Positions 29,941 to 39,920 of a DNA stretch of 64,000 bases are shown in pieces. The translations under genes and the position numbers were made by a program. Under the pieces are notes generated by a model. That model ran no database searches and was not told where the DNA came from. It saw only the letters and a program-made list of their open reading frames with translations. The stretch is from Nocardioides zhouii (GTDB lineage: Bacteria; Actinomycetota; Actinomycetes; Propionibacteriales; Nocardioidaceae). The stretch lies in contig NZ_SDWV01000001.1 of assembly GCF_004137345.1 (NCBI RefSeq), forward strand, positions 186,001 to 250,000, given 5' to 3'. The stretch's first letter is position 1, and each line of letters opens with the position of its first letter.

Positions 29941-30636
29941 TCAGGTCCCGGGCCGCGGCACGACCGGTCGTACGGTCACGTCGGGGATCGTGGCGTCGGC
30001 CGGCAGGTCGATCACGTGGAGGAGCGTGTCGACCACCGTCTCGGGACTGATCCAGCGCGAGGAGTCGTACGTGCGGCCCTCCTGCTCGTGCACCTTCTCC
30101 TGCATCGGCGTTGCGGTGCGGCTGGGGTAGACCGTGCTCACCCGCACCCCGTGGTCGACCTCCTCGGCCCTGAGCGAGTCGGCGAGGGCGCGCAGTCCGA
30201 ACTTCGAGGCGGCGTACGCCGACCACTCCGCGCTGGCGGCGAGACCGGCCGAGGAGTTCACGAAGACGACCGTGCCCCTCCCCTCGCGGACGTGCGGCAG
30301 CAGCTCCCGCGTCAGCACCGCCGGGGCCGTGAGGTTGACCGCGATCTGCTCCTCCCAGTCGGCGAGCCGCAGCCGGTCGACCCGGCCCAGCTCGACGATC
30401 CCGGCCACGTGGACCAGCGAGTCGACCGGTCCGTCGACCTGGCGACCGATCCCGTTGAGGGTGCCGGGGTCGGCGAGGTCGGCGACCAGGACCTGCGCCC
30501 CGGCGAACGTAAGCGTCAGCTCGGTCGCCCGCGCCTCGCTGCGCGCCACCAGCACCAGCTCGTCGCCGCGACCGGCCAGTCGGTGGGCCAGTGCCAGACC
30601 GATGCCGGACCCGGCGCCGGTGAGGACGTGCTTCAC
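29941..30636 (-). CDS. Short-chain dehydrogenase/reductase
   Basis: A 231-residue classical SDR with the cofactor motif TGAGSGIG (6-13), an NADP-favouring arginine after strand 2 (VARSEAR), catalytic Ser in VNSSA (about 128) and YAASK with Tyr141 and Lys145. GTG start at 30636. The subfamily resembles SDRs annotated as short-chain oxidoreductases of unknown substrate. A zinc-less MDR gene lies 13 bp upstream on the same strand. Confidence 0.85.
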   Translation of the reverse strand: MKHVLTGAGSGIGLALAHRLAGRGDELVLVARSEARATELTLTFAGAQVLVADLADPGTLNGIGRQVDGPVDSLVHVAGIVELGRVDRLRLADWEEQIAVNLTAPAVLTRELLPHVREGRGTVVFVNSSAGLAASAEWSAYAASKFGLRALADSLRAEEVDHGVRVSTVYPSRTATPMQEKVHEQEGRTYDSSRWISPETVVDTLLHVIDLPADATIPDVTVRPVVPRPGT

Positions 30637-30649
30637 CTCGTGCTCCCCC

Positions 30650-31618
30650 TCACAGCGTGAAGGCGATCTTGCCGAAGACGTCGCCCTCCGCCATGGCTGC
30701 GAACCCGTCGCGCGCGTCCTGCATCGGGATGGCCCGGTCGATCACGGGGCGCGCGCCCGTCGCGTCGAGGAGCTGGACCAGCTGGTCGAGCTCGCCGCGA
30801 GTGCCCATCGTCGAGCCGATGATCGAGAGCTGCTTGAAGAAGACGTGGGTGAGTCCGGCGTCGTCGACGTCCGGACCCGACGTCGTGCCGCTGATGACGA
30901 TGCGGCCGCCCGGACGCAGCGAGCGGATCGAGTGGGTCCAGGTGGCCTTGCCGACGGTCTCCATGACCGCGTCGACCTTGACCGGCAGGCGGGCACCCGA
31001 CTCGAACACCTCGTGGGCGCCGAGCTCGCGAGCCCTCTCACGCTTGGCCTCGTCGCGGCTGGTGGCCAGCACCCGGAGCCCGGCCGCGCGGCCCAGCGTG
31101 ATGAGCGCGGTCGCGACGCCGCCGCCCGCACCCTGCACGAGCACCGTCTCGCCGGGCTTGCAGGCGCCCTGCACGAAGAGCATCCGGTAGGCCGTCAGCC
31201 ACGCGGTGGGCAGGCACGCCGCCTCCTCGAAGGAGAGGGAGGCGGGCTTGGGCACGAGGTTGCGGCGCGGGACGATCACCTGCTCGGCAAAGGTGCCCTG
31301 GTGACGCTCGGAGAGCAGCGACCGGCCGGGGTCGTCCGCCTCGTCGCCGGTCCAGCGCGGGTCGCCGATCACGCCGTGGACGACGACCTCGTTGCCCTCC
31401 TCGTCGACACCCGAGGCGTCGCAGCCGAGGATCATCGGCAGCGCCTCCTGGCGCAGCCCGACGCCGCGCAGCGACCAGAGGTCGTGGTGGTTGAGGCTGG
31501 CGGCCTTCACGGTCACTGTGGCCCACCCGTCCGGGGCCTCGGGGGCCGGCCGCTCCCCCACCACCAGGCCGCTCATCGGGTCGTCGAAGGAGAAGGACTC
31601 TGCATAGACGGCGAACAT
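30650..31618 (-). CDS. Medium-chain dehydrogenase/quinone oxidoreductase family protein
   Basis: A 322-residue MDR protein: GroES-like N-terminal domain with GCDASG (65-70) and a Rossmann domain with VQGAGGGVATALI (161-173). The CxxCxxC structural-zinc loop of alcohol dehydrogenases is absent, so it more likely belongs to the zinc-independent quinone oxidoreductase or enoyl-reductase branch. ATG at 31618. It is probably co-transcribed with the SDR downstream; the physiological substrate cannot be told. Confidence 0.85.
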   Translation of the reverse strand: MFAVYAESFSFDDPMSGLVVGERPAPEAPDGWATVTVKAASLNHHDLWSLRGVGLRQEALPMILGCDASGVDEEGNEVVVHGVIGDPRWTGDEADDPGRSLLSERHQGTFAEQVIVPRRNLVPKPASLSFEEAACLPTAWLTAYRMLFVQGACKPGETVLVQGAGGGVATALITLGRAAGLRVLATSRDEAKRERARELGAHEVFESGARLPVKVDAVMETVGKATWTHSIRSLRPGGRIVISGTTSGPDVDDAGLTHVFFKQLSIIGSTMGTRGELDQLVQLLDATGARPVIDRAIPMQDARDGFAAMAEGDVFGKIAFTL

Positions 31619-31655
31619 GTTTCGACCCTAGCGAAGCGGCTTCTAGGGTGGCCGG

Positions 31656-32897
31656 GTGGACATCGACGTACGACCGTCAGAGGACGCCGAGAAGTACCTG
31701 GCCACCGACCAGCTCGTCTGGTTCGGCGAGGTCACCGACGCCGACATCGAGCACCTGCGGCTCGGGCTGCCCGAGGACCAGCGGTTCGCGGTCGACCTGC
31801 CCGACGGGCCGCAGGACCTGCACTCCGGCGTCTACGGCGTACGCCCCATGGAGATGTCGCTGCCCGGCGGGTCGGTGGTCCCGATCGCCGGCCTCACCTG
31901 GGTCGGCGTACACCCCGACTCGCGCCGTCGCGGCGTGCTGGTCGCGATGATGACCGACCACCTCGCGCGCACCCACGACGACGGCATCGCGATCTCCGCC
32001 CTCCATGCGAGCGAGGCAGCGATCTACGGGCGCTACGGCTACGGCATCGCGGCGCTGACCCACCAGGTCGACCTCGGCAGGGGAACGACGTTCACCGCAC
32101 CGCACCTCGAGGACGAGGTCGCCGGCATCACCACCCAGCTCGTGACGATGTCCGACCCCGGCGTGGCCGAGCGGATGCGCGCCTGCCAGCTCGCGCACGC
32201 CGGCGACTTCCCCGGCACGATCGTTGGCTCCTCCGACTTCTTCTCGCTCATGTCGCTCGAGCCGCCGGAGCAGCTCCGCGACAAGGAGCGTCGTCGCATC
32301 ATCTTCGCGCGGCGCAACGGGGAGGACGTCGGCTTCACCGGCCTGCGCCGCGAGGACAAGTGGGAGAACGCCCGCCCGTCCGGCACCGTCGTGGTCGGCA
32401 CCTTCACCGGCGGGCCTGCGGCCCGGCTGGCGCTCGCCCGCCGCGTCGTCGACCTCGACCTGATGGGCACGACCAAGCTGGAGAACATCGGGCTCGACGA
32501 CCCGATCCTCGGTTGGGTCGGCGGTCCACGAGGCACCGGCGACATCAAGACCTGGGACAGCACCTGGGTCCGGCTCGTCGATCTCGGAGCCGCCTGGCCG
32601 CTCCGGGCCTACGAGGCCGACTGCGACGTGGTCGTGGAGGTCGAGGACCGCTACGCCCCGTGGAACGCAGGTCGCTGGCGGCTGACGGCCTCCGCCGGTT
32701 CCGGGTCCGCGGAGCGCACCGACGCCGCCGCCGACCTGACGCTCGACGTCAACGTCCTCGGTGCCGGCTTCCTCGGCCACGGCATCGGCGGGCTGCTCCG
32801 CGCGGGCCTGGTGAGCGAGCACCGACCGGGCGCGTACGCCGAGCTGGCACGGGCCCTGCGCACCCTCGTCGCGCCGGAGCCCTCCATCGGCTTCTGA
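31656..32897 (+). CDS. Eis-like GNAT N-acetyltransferase
   Basis: A 413-residue protein with the Eis architecture: two tandem GNAT-like domains and a C-terminal sterol-carrier-like fold. The acetyl-CoA loop VHPDSRRRGV is at 85-94, and the conserved SALHASEAAIYGRYGYG (about 113-129) carries the catalytic tyrosine region. The protein ends in GF, keeping the terminal phenylalanine whose carboxylate acts as base in Eis. Mycobacterial Eis acetylates aminoglycosides and protein lysines; the substrate here is unknown. GTG start at 31656, divergent from the MDR gene. Confidence 0.88.
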   Translation: MDIDVRPSEDAEKYLATDQLVWFGEVTDADIEHLRLGLPEDQRFAVDLPDGPQDLHSGVYGVRPMEMSLPGGSVVPIAGLTWVGVHPDSRRRGVLVAMMTDHLARTHDDGIAISALHASEAAIYGRYGYGIAALTHQVDLGRGTTFTAPHLEDEVAGITTQLVTMSDPGVAERMRACQLAHAGDFPGTIVGSSDFFSLMSLEPPEQLRDKERRRIIFARRNGEDVGFTGLRREDKWENARPSGTVVVGTFTGGPAARLALARRVVDLDLMGTTKLENIGLDDPILGWVGGPRGTGDIKTWDSTWVRLVDLGAAWPLRAYEADCDVVVEVEDRYAPWNAGRWRLTASAGSGSAERTDAAADLTLDVNVLGAGFLGHGIGGLLRAGLVSEHRPGAYAELARALRTLVAPEPSIGF

Positions 32898-32906
32898 CGG
32901 GCTGGG

Positions 32907-33824
32907 TCAGAGCCGCACGTGGAGCGTGGCGGACCAGGACGCCGCCTCCGGATCGTCGACGTCGATGACGACGAACAGCGTCGTCGCCCTGTCGTCGTGG
33001 TCCAGCACCATCAGCCCCTCGACCTTCAGGACGGCACCGTCGAGAGTGGGAAGCGGGACGACCTCGACCACGCGATCTCCACGGATGCGCGCGAGTGCCG
33101 TCGCCGTCACCGGCCCGTCGTCGCGGGGGTTGGGGCTGTCCTCTGCGGCAGCGCAGGCGAGGATGTCGCCGTCGGGCAGTGCGACGACATCGGTCACCGC
33201 CAGGCCCACCCCGGCCACGGACCCGAGGTCGTAGTGCACGGGACGGGTGACCCGGAGGTCCGCTGCCTCGCCGCCGCGGGCTGCCGCCACGGCCGCCTCG
33301 ACGTCGAGGTCGATGCTGGCCGAGGGCAGGCCGGCCGCGGGGAGGCCGCGGTGGAACCACCGCAGGCTGCCCCCCACGACGCAGGCACCCTCCAGGTTGA
33401 GCTGGTCGGGATCGATGCCGAGGGCGGCCGCGACGCTCGCGTAGACCTCGGCCATGTCGGCGACTACGACCTCCGCCTTGCCGCCGTCCAGCCGGAGGAG
33501 GCACCACCGCATCCGTCGCGGCGACGAGCCGGAGCCCATCACCAGCACCGCCGGGGCACCGTCGACGGACACTCGACACGCTGTCTCGAGGTCGGGCTTG
33601 AGGTGCTTGGTCCCCGACTCCTCGTCGAAGAGCTCGTGACCGTCGACCGGCGGCAGGAGTCGTACGCGGGTCGCCGCCGTCCCCGGGCGGAACCAGGCCG
33701 CATGGGTCGTGTCGTCCGACACCACGAGGTGGCCGTCGCCGAACGGGACGACCGCGGACGCTGCTCGCACGGGACTGCCGTCAGCGAACCGGAGCCGTTG
33801 CGCCCCGAGCACCTCGACATCCAT
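32907..33824 (-). CDS. DUF6929-like hypothetical protein
   Basis: A 305-residue soluble protein without signal peptide or membrane segment. Repeated short beta-strand stretches with acidic turns (VVSDDTTHAAW, LRWFHRGLP, VVALPDGDILACAA, VVIDVDDPEA) suggest a beta-propeller-like fold, and it fits the DUF6929 family as I remember it. ATG at 33824; divergent from a small membrane protein gene 33 bp away. Function is unknown. Confidence 0.65.
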   Translation of the reverse strand: MDVEVLGAQRLRFADGSPVRAASAVVPFGDGHLVVSDDTTHAAWFRPGTAATRVRLLPPVDGHELFDEESGTKHLKPDLETACRVSVDGAPAVLVMGSGSSPRRMRWCLLRLDGGKAEVVVADMAEVYASVAAALGIDPDQLNLEGACVVGGSLRWFHRGLPAAGLPSASIDLDVEAAVAAARGGEAADLRVTRPVHYDLGSVAGVGLAVTDVVALPDGDILACAAAEDSPNPRDDGPVTATALARIRGDRVVEVVPLPTLDGAVLKVEGLMVLDHDDRATTLFVVIDVDDPEAASWSATLHVRL

Positions 33825-33857
33825 GACGCGATGCTGCCAGAGGCGCATACTCGAGAC

Positions 33858-34220
33858 ATGGACAGGGCACGGGCCGCGCTCGCTGCGGGGATTCTCATCG
33901 TCCTCGCCGCGTTCGCGTACGGCACGGAGGTCAGCTCCTCGACGACCGTCGACGGCGTACGCGCCGACTGTGGGTCGGCCATCTCCGCCTCCTGGCTGGT
34001 GTCCGGCACGGGGGACGAGGCCTTCGACGTCGTCGGCAGCGAGACCCGGGCCGACGAGCGGCGGCACGCCGCCTGCGGCGCGGTGGTCCAGCGAGCCCGT
34101 ACGGGTGTGCTGGCCACCATGGCCGCCGGCGCCCTGCTCGCCCTCGTCGGCTGGAGCTCCTACCAGCAGCCGCGTGAACGTCCGCGCTCCCCACGTCCCC
34201 AGGTCGCCTCCGACCGTTGA
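33858..34220 (+). CDS. Small two-helix membrane protein
   Basis: A 120-residue protein with transmembrane helices at about 6-21 (AALAAGILIVLAAFAY) and 83-99 (GVLATMAAGALLALVGW), joined by a roughly 60-residue loop holding two cysteines (ADCGSA and AACGAV) that could form a disulphide if outside. The basic C-terminal tail would be cytoplasmic. No family is recognised. It starts 33 bp from the divergent DUF6929-like gene. Confidence 0.55.
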   Translation: MDRARAALAAGILIVLAAFAYGTEVSSSTTVDGVRADCGSAISASWLVSGTGDEAFDVVGSETRADERRHAACGAVVQRARTGVLATMAAGALLALVGWSSYQQPRERPRSPRPQVASDR

Positions 34221-34252
34221 CGGCAGGTCCGCCGCTGGTCAGGCTGACCCGC

Positions 34253-35464
34253 ATGACCTGGACCAACTGGGTGGGCAACCAGTCCTTCGCGCCCGTCTCC
34301 TCCGCCTCCCCGCGCGACGAGGAGGAGGTCGTCGCGCTGGTGCGGCAGGCGGCCGAGCGCGGCCAGGGCGTACGCGTCGCGGGCGCCGGGCACTCGTTCA
34401 CCCCGGTCGTCCAGACCGACGGGCTGCTGCTGGATCTCTCCGCCATGCGCGGCGTCGTCGCCACCGATCCCGCGGCCCGACGCGCGACCGCACTCCCCGG
34501 CACGCTGATCCGCGACTTCTACGAGCCGCTGTGGGACGTCGGCCTCGCGCTGCGCAACCAGGGCGACATCGACACCCAGCAGATCGCAGGCGCGGTCGCC
34601 ACCGGCACCCACGGGTCCGGCACCCGCTACACGTCCCTGTCCGGCGTTGTACGCGGCGTACGCCTCGTGACCGCGACGGGCGACGTACGCGAGGTCGGCG
34701 AGGACGACCTGGACCTGCTGCACGCGGCGCAGGTGTCCGTCGGCATGCTCGGCGTGGTGACGCAGCTCGAGCTCGAGGTGACCGAGGCCTACCGGCTGCG
34801 CGAGCAGGTCGGCCTCCGGTCGTGGGACGACGTTATGGAGCACTGGGGCCAGCTCGTCGCGGAGCACCGCCACTTCGGGATGTTCTGGCTGCCGACCGAG
34901 GAGTCGGGCGCGCTCTACAACCTCGACGGCCACGGCGAGCGACTGGCGGACCAGTGCTACGTCAAGGTCTACGACGAGGTCGGCCCCGAGGCGCCGGACG
35001 ACGACACCGTCGGTCGCCGGGTCGACCGGTGCTACCGCATCTTCCCGATGGTCTACGACCCCAACTTCCACGAGCTCGAGTACTTCGTTGCGCTCGACCG
35101 GGCACCGGAGGCCCTCGCCGCCATGCGCGAGCTGATGCAGCGCAGCCTGCCGGACTCCGTCTACCCGCTCGAGGTGCGCACGGTCGGTCCCGACGAGGCG
35201 TTCCTCTCCCCGCAGTACGGCACGCCGACCGTCGTCATCTCGGTGTCGGGCACGCCGGGCACCGACTACTGGGCCTACCTCCGCTCGGTCGACGCCCTCC
35301 TCGCCGACTACGACGCCCGCGTCCACTGGGGCAAGCTCCACTTCATGACCCCCGAGCGCCTCCACGCGCTCTACCCCCGCGCCGCCGACTTCATCGCCCT
35401 GAGGCGCGAGCTCGACCCGGACGGCATGTTCCTCAACGACCACCTGCGCCCGCTGTTCGCGTAG
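34253..35464 (+). CDS. FAD-linked oxidase of the aldonolactone/alditol oxidase family
   Basis: A 403-residue VAO-fold flavoenzyme. The FAD domain includes VRVAGAGHSFTPV with His47 as the likely covalent flavin attachment, and GAVATGTHGSG. The C-terminal ALO domain ends with the typical VHWGKLHF segment (about 369-376). Size and motifs match bacterial alditol oxidases and L-gulono-lactone oxidases, which oxidise polyols or sugar lactones and make hydrogen peroxide. ATG at 34253. No related pathway gene is adjacent, so the substrate is open. Confidence 0.88.
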   Translation: MTWTNWVGNQSFAPVSSASPRDEEEVVALVRQAAERGQGVRVAGAGHSFTPVVQTDGLLLDLSAMRGVVATDPAARRATALPGTLIRDFYEPLWDVGLALRNQGDIDTQQIAGAVATGTHGSGTRYTSLSGVVRGVRLVTATGDVREVGEDDLDLLHAAQVSVGMLGVVTQLELEVTEAYRLREQVGLRSWDDVMEHWGQLVAEHRHFGMFWLPTEESGALYNLDGHGERLADQCYVKVYDEVGPEAPDDDTVGRRVDRCYRIFPMVYDPNFHELEYFVALDRAPEALAAMRELMQRSLPDSVYPLEVRTVGPDEAFLSPQYGTPTVVISVSGTPGTDYWAYLRSVDALLADYDARVHWGKLHFMTPERLHALYPRAADFIALRRELDPDGMFLNDHLRPLFA

Positions 35465-35482
35465 CCGCCTGCCCGGAGCCGG

Positions 35483-36670
<1,188 letters not shown>

Positions 36671-36690
36671 GGCCGCGATACTCGCACAGC

Positions 36691-37071
36691 TCAGGTGCGC
36701 GACAGCCTGCGTCCCAGACGTGGCGAAGGCCACACCCGCAGTCGTACGACGCCCAGCACGTGGTCGTCGGGGACCGGTCCGCGGTGCCGCGAGTCGACAC
36801 CCTCGTCGGGGTTGTCGCTCACCAGCCACCACCCGTCCCCGCCAGTGCGCGTACGCCGTCGCTCCCCCGCCCGCTTGACCGCCAGCGTGCCGTCGGCGAA
36901 GCGGGTCACGACGAGGTCCCCGGGACTGACGCGGGCACCGTGCCGGACCAGCAGGAGGTCGCCCGCACGGAGGGTAGGAAGCATCGAGCGACCCCGCACG
37001 CGGGCGGTCCCGAAGGGCGCTCCGGAGGCACCACCCCATCGGGCGAGACCCCGGTTTCGACCCCTCTGCAC
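36691..37071 (-). CDS. sodX: S24/S26-family protease, probable nickel-SOD maturation protease
   Basis: A 126-residue soluble signal-peptidase-like protein with no membrane anchor. The serine motif RGRSMLPTL puts the nucleophile at Ser29 and AVKRA puts the general-base lysine at Lys66, followed by VSDNPDEGVDSR, as in LepB-fold enzymes. Such a protease beside sodN (SodX) removes the SodN leader to expose the nickel-binding histidine. GTG at 37071 is the furthest start; the true start could be slightly downstream. It is divergent from sodN with 64 bp between. Confidence 0.85.
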   Translation of the reverse strand: MQRGRNRGLARWGGASGAPFGTARVRGRSMLPTLRAGDLLLVRHGARVSPGDLVVTRFADGTLAVKRAGERRRTRTGGDGWWLVSDNPDEGVDSRHRGPVPDDHVLGVVRLRVWPSPRLGRRLSRT

Positions 37072-37135
37072 GCGGAGTAGTGTCGCAGCCAGATGCCCTA
37101 CCCGATTGATGTGTCCCCAGATCGAGAGGAACCAG

Positions 37136-37537
37136 ATGCTTCGCCACCTGCTTGCCCCGACCGTCGAGGTCTCCGCCCACTGCGACCTGCCCTGCGGTGT
37201 CTACGACCCCGCCCAGGCACGCATCGAGGCCGAGTCGATCAAGGCGATCATCGCCAAGGTCGCCGACAACGACGACCCGGACTTCCGGACGCGGGCCGTC
37301 CTCATCAAGGAGCAGCGCTCCGAGCTGGTCAAGCACCACCTCTGGGTGCTCTGGACCGACTACTTCAAGCCCCCGCACTTCGAGAAGTACCCCCAGCTCC
37401 ACATCCTCGTCAACGAGGCCACCAAGCTCGCCGGTGCCTCGGGCACCAAGGGTGAGCTCGACGCCGGCAAGGCCGACGAGCTGCTCGCCAAGATCGACGA
37501 GATCGCCGAGATCTTCTGGGAGACGAAGAAGGCTTGA
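37136..37537 (+). CDS. sodN: Nickel superoxide dismutase
   Basis: Cytoplasmic homohexameric enzyme that dismutates superoxide with a Ni centre. The 133-residue precursor has a 14-residue leader (MLRHLLAPTVEVSA) that must be cleaved to free the nickel hook HCDLPCGVY, giving His1, Cys2 and Cys6 of the mature enzyme (precursor 15, 16 and 20). The rest, including VKHHLWVLWTDYFKPPHFEK, agrees with Streptomyces SodN. ATG at 37136 has GAGAGGA upstream. Divergent from the maturation protease gene and followed by hairpins. Confidence 0.97.
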   Translation: MLRHLLAPTVEVSAHCDLPCGVYDPAQARIEAESIKAIIAKVADNDDPDFRTRAVLIKEQRSELVKHHLWVLWTDYFKPPHFEKYPQLHILVNEATKLAGASGTKGELDAGKADELLAKIDEIAEIFWETKKA

Positions 37538-37542
37538 TCAGA

Positions 37543-37637
37543 CGCGGCGGAGCCGCGACTGCTCAAGCCTTCTTCTGAGCAGCTTGCTGCTTCGTCCCCA
37601 GCACTCGGACCCGGCTGCCCTCGCGGCAGCCGGGTCC
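37543..37637 (+). terminator. Set of hairpins after sodN
   Basis: Three successive inverted repeats follow the sodN stop: CGCGGC/GCCGCG (37543-37557), CTGCTCA/TGAGCAG (37559-37582) and a perfect 13-bp stem with a 5-base loop (37607-37637, GGACCCGGCTGCC against GGCAGCCGGGTCC). The last is followed by GCTGCTTTCC, not a real U-tract. The 13-bp stem is probably the main terminator of the highly expressed sodN mRNA; the smaller ones may protect the 3-prime end. Confidence 0.75.
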
Positions 37638-37666
37638 GCTGCTTTCCTCACCACGACTGGAGCGCC

Positions 37667-38626
37667 ATGACCACCTGCATCACCACCCCCTTCGACGCCA
37701 CCAGCACGGCCGCGGAGGTGGTCGCCGGCCTCGACCTGACCGGGCGGCGCGCCCTGGTGACGGGCGGGGCGGCCGGCATCGGGCTGGAGACCGCCCGCGC
37801 GCTGGCGGGAGCCGGCGCCCAGGTGACCCTGGCGGTCCGTGACGTCGGAGCCGGTCGTACGGCCGCGCGCGACATCGCGACGAGCACGGGCAACGACGCA
37901 GTGGCCCTCGGCCACCTCGACCTCGCCGACCTGGGGTCAGTGGAAGCGCTGGTCGCCGCATGGGACGAGCCGCTCCACATCCTGGTGAACAACGCGGGGA
38001 TCATGGCCAGCCCGGAGGCGTACACCCCACAGGGCTGGGAGCTGCAGTTCGCCACCAACCACCTCGGCCACTTCGCGCTGGCGCTCGGCCTGCACGAGGC
38101 CCTCGCCGCAGCCGAGGACGCCCGCGTCGTGTCGGTCAGCTCGAGCGGCCACGGCAATGCGCCGGTGGACTTCGACGACCTCTTCTTCGACCGCCGCCCG
38201 TACGACGCCGGGACCGCCTACGGCCAGTCCAAGACCGCCAACGTGCTCTTCGCCGTCGAGGCCCACCGCCGCTGGTCAGGGGACGGCATCACCACCAACG
38301 CGCTCATGCCCGGAGGCGTGTGGACCGGCCTCCAGCAGCACTGGGACCCGAAGACCCTGGCCGCCACCAAGGCGCAGGTCCCCGCGACCGATGCCTCCGG
38401 AATGGGGGTCAAGACGCCCCAGCAGGGTGCCGCGACGTCCGTGCTCCTTGCGACCTGGCCCGGAGTGCAGGGGGTGGGCGGCGGCTACTTCGAGGACTGC
38501 CACGAGGCAGAGGTCGTCGACCAGATTCCCGACGGCCTGCACGGCGTCTGCGCCTACGCCCTCGACCCCCTGGCGGCGGAACGCCTCTGGGACGTGTCGG
38601 CCTCGCTGGTGGCGAACGCGCACTAG
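37667..38626 (+). CDS. Short-chain dehydrogenase (retinol-dehydrogenase-like)
   Basis: A 319-residue SDR with TGGAAGIG (32-39), NNAG (108-111), a serine at SVSSSGHG (about 156-163) and Tyr185/Lys189 in YGQSK. The length, the FATNHLGHFAL segment and the C-terminal region are typical of actinobacterial SDRs annotated as oxidoreductases or protochlorophyllide-reductase-like enzymes. ATG at 37667, 29 bp after the sodN hairpins. No substrate can be inferred from the context. Confidence 0.88.
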   Translation: MTTCITTPFDATSTAAEVVAGLDLTGRRALVTGGAAGIGLETARALAGAGAQVTLAVRDVGAGRTAARDIATSTGNDAVALGHLDLADLGSVEALVAAWDEPLHILVNNAGIMASPEAYTPQGWELQFATNHLGHFALALGLHEALAAAEDARVVSVSSSGHGNAPVDFDDLFFDRRPYDAGTAYGQSKTANVLFAVEAHRRWSGDGITTNALMPGGVWTGLQQHWDPKTLAATKAQVPATDASGMGVKTPQQGAATSVLLATWPGVQGVGGGYFEDCHEAEVVDQIPDGLHGVCAYALDPLAAERLWDVSASLVANAH

Positions 38627-38671
38627 GGTGTGGCCCAGCACATCAGCCTCGAGGACGGGACGCGGACGCAG

Positions 38672-39085
38672 ATGTCAGACACACACGGGGACGATCGCGC
38701 CGACGTCGAGCTCCGACTACCGGCCGAGGGCGCCTACGCGACGGTGGTACGGACGACGGCAGCCGGGCTGGCCGCGCGCCTCGACTTCACCATCGACGAC
38801 ATCGAGGACCTGCGCATCGCGATCGGCGAGGCCACCGCGCTGGCCATCCCCGAGGCCGACCCCGGCACCGACATGGTGGCCTGCTTCTTCTTCGGCCGCG
38901 GCTCGATGACGGTCACGCTCGAGACCGAGGCGATGGACGATCCCCCGCTCGACACCGAGAGCTTCGCCTGGCAGGTGCTGGACACGATGGCGCAGGACGC
39001 GTCGGCCGGTCCGGAGGGCGGGCGCTTCACGGTCCGATTCACCGTGACGTCCCATGTCGCCGAGGGGTCGGGTGCCGAGCGCTGA
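38672..39085 (+). CDS. Anti-sigma factor of the RsbW/UsfX type
   Basis: A 137-residue GHKL-fold protein directly before a SigB/F-type sigma gene. DDIEDLRIAIGEATALAI aligns with the N-box region of RsbW-like kinases. As in mycobacterial UsfX the usual N-box asparagine is missing, so kinase activity is doubtful while sigma binding is likely. FAWQVLDTMAQD near the end matches the SFSW motif of UsfX. ATG at 38672 is preferred; a GTG at 38630 would add 14 residues. Its stop lies one base before the sigma start. Confidence 0.8.
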   Translation: MSDTHGDDRADVELRLPAEGAYATVVRTTAAGLAARLDFTIDDIEDLRIAIGEATALAIPEADPGTDMVACFFFGRGSMTVTLETEAMDDPPLDTESFAWQVLDTMAQDASAGPEGGRFTVRFTVTSHVAEGSGAER

Positions 39086-39086
39086 C

Positions 39087-39920
39087 ATGAGCGCACACAC
39101 GGGGGAAGGGGTGGCGGGGGCCGCCGAGCACCGCACGATCGACGAGGTCGCGACGAGCGGGCTCGACCTGCTGCGCGCCCGCAGCGCCGAGCTGTTCTCG
39201 GTGCTGCGCGACGACGACGCGAGCGACGCCACCCGCTCGGTGGCCCGCGACGACCTGGTGCACCTGCACCTCTCGCTGGTCGAGCACTGCGCGCGCCGCT
39301 TCCGCAACCGCGGCGAGCCGTTCGTGGACCTGGTGCAGGTCGGCACGATCGGGCTGATTAAGGCCGTCGACCGCTTCGAGACCGACCGCGGCGTCGAGTT
39401 CTCGACCTATGCCACCCCGACGGTCATCGGGGAGATCAAGCGGCACTTCCGCGACAAGGGCTGGGCGATCCGGGTGCCCCGGCGCCTGCAGGAGCTCCGG
39501 ATGCAGATCGGCGGCGCGACCGGCGAGCTCACCCAGAAGCTGGGCCGCTCCCCCACTCCGCGCGAGCTCGCCGAGGTCATCGGCTGTACCGTCGAGGAGA
39601 TCATGGAGGGCATCGAGTCCTCCCACGCCTACGCCACGCTCTCGCTCGACGCCTCGGACGACTCCGACGACGGGCCCCCGGCGATGCTCGCCACGCTCGG
39701 CATCGAGGACGCCAACATCGAGCACGTCGAGATCCGCGAGTCGATCAAGCCGCTGCTCGAAGGCCTCGGCGAGCGCGAGAAGCGGATTCTGCTGCTGCGG
39801 TTCTTCAAGAACATGACCCAGTCGCAGATCGCCGAGGAGATCGGCGTCTCGCAGATGCACGTGTCCCGGCTGCTGACCCGCACGCTCGCCCAGCTGCGTA
39901 CGTCGCTCGAGGCCGACTAG
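39087..39920 (+). CDS. RNA polymerase sigma factor of the SigB/SigF/SigG family
   Basis: A 277-residue group 3 sigma factor with region 2 (FVDLVQVGTIGLIKAVDRFE, then FSTYATPTVIGEIKRHFRDK), region 3 (RRLQELRMQIGG onward) and region 4 (EREKRILLLRFFKNMTQSQI, then IAEEIGVSQMHVSRLL). These match mycobacterial SigF and Streptomyces SigF/B type stress or developmental sigmas. It is coupled to the anti-sigma gene upstream. No anti-anti-sigma gene is nearby. Its TAG stop overlaps the stop of the convergent membrane protein gene in one CTAG. Confidence 0.93.
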   Translation: MSAHTGEGVAGAAEHRTIDEVATSGLDLLRARSAELFSVLRDDDASDATRSVARDDLVHLHLSLVEHCARRFRNRGEPFVDLVQVGTIGLIKAVDRFETDRGVEFSTYATPTVIGEIKRHFRDKGWAIRVPRRLQELRMQIGGATGELTQKLGRSPTPRELAEVIGCTVEEIMEGIESSHAYATLSLDASDDSDDGPPAMLATLGIEDANIEHVEIRESIKPLLEGLGEREKRILLLRFFKNMTQSQIAEEIGVSQMHVSRLLTRTLAQLRTSLEAD

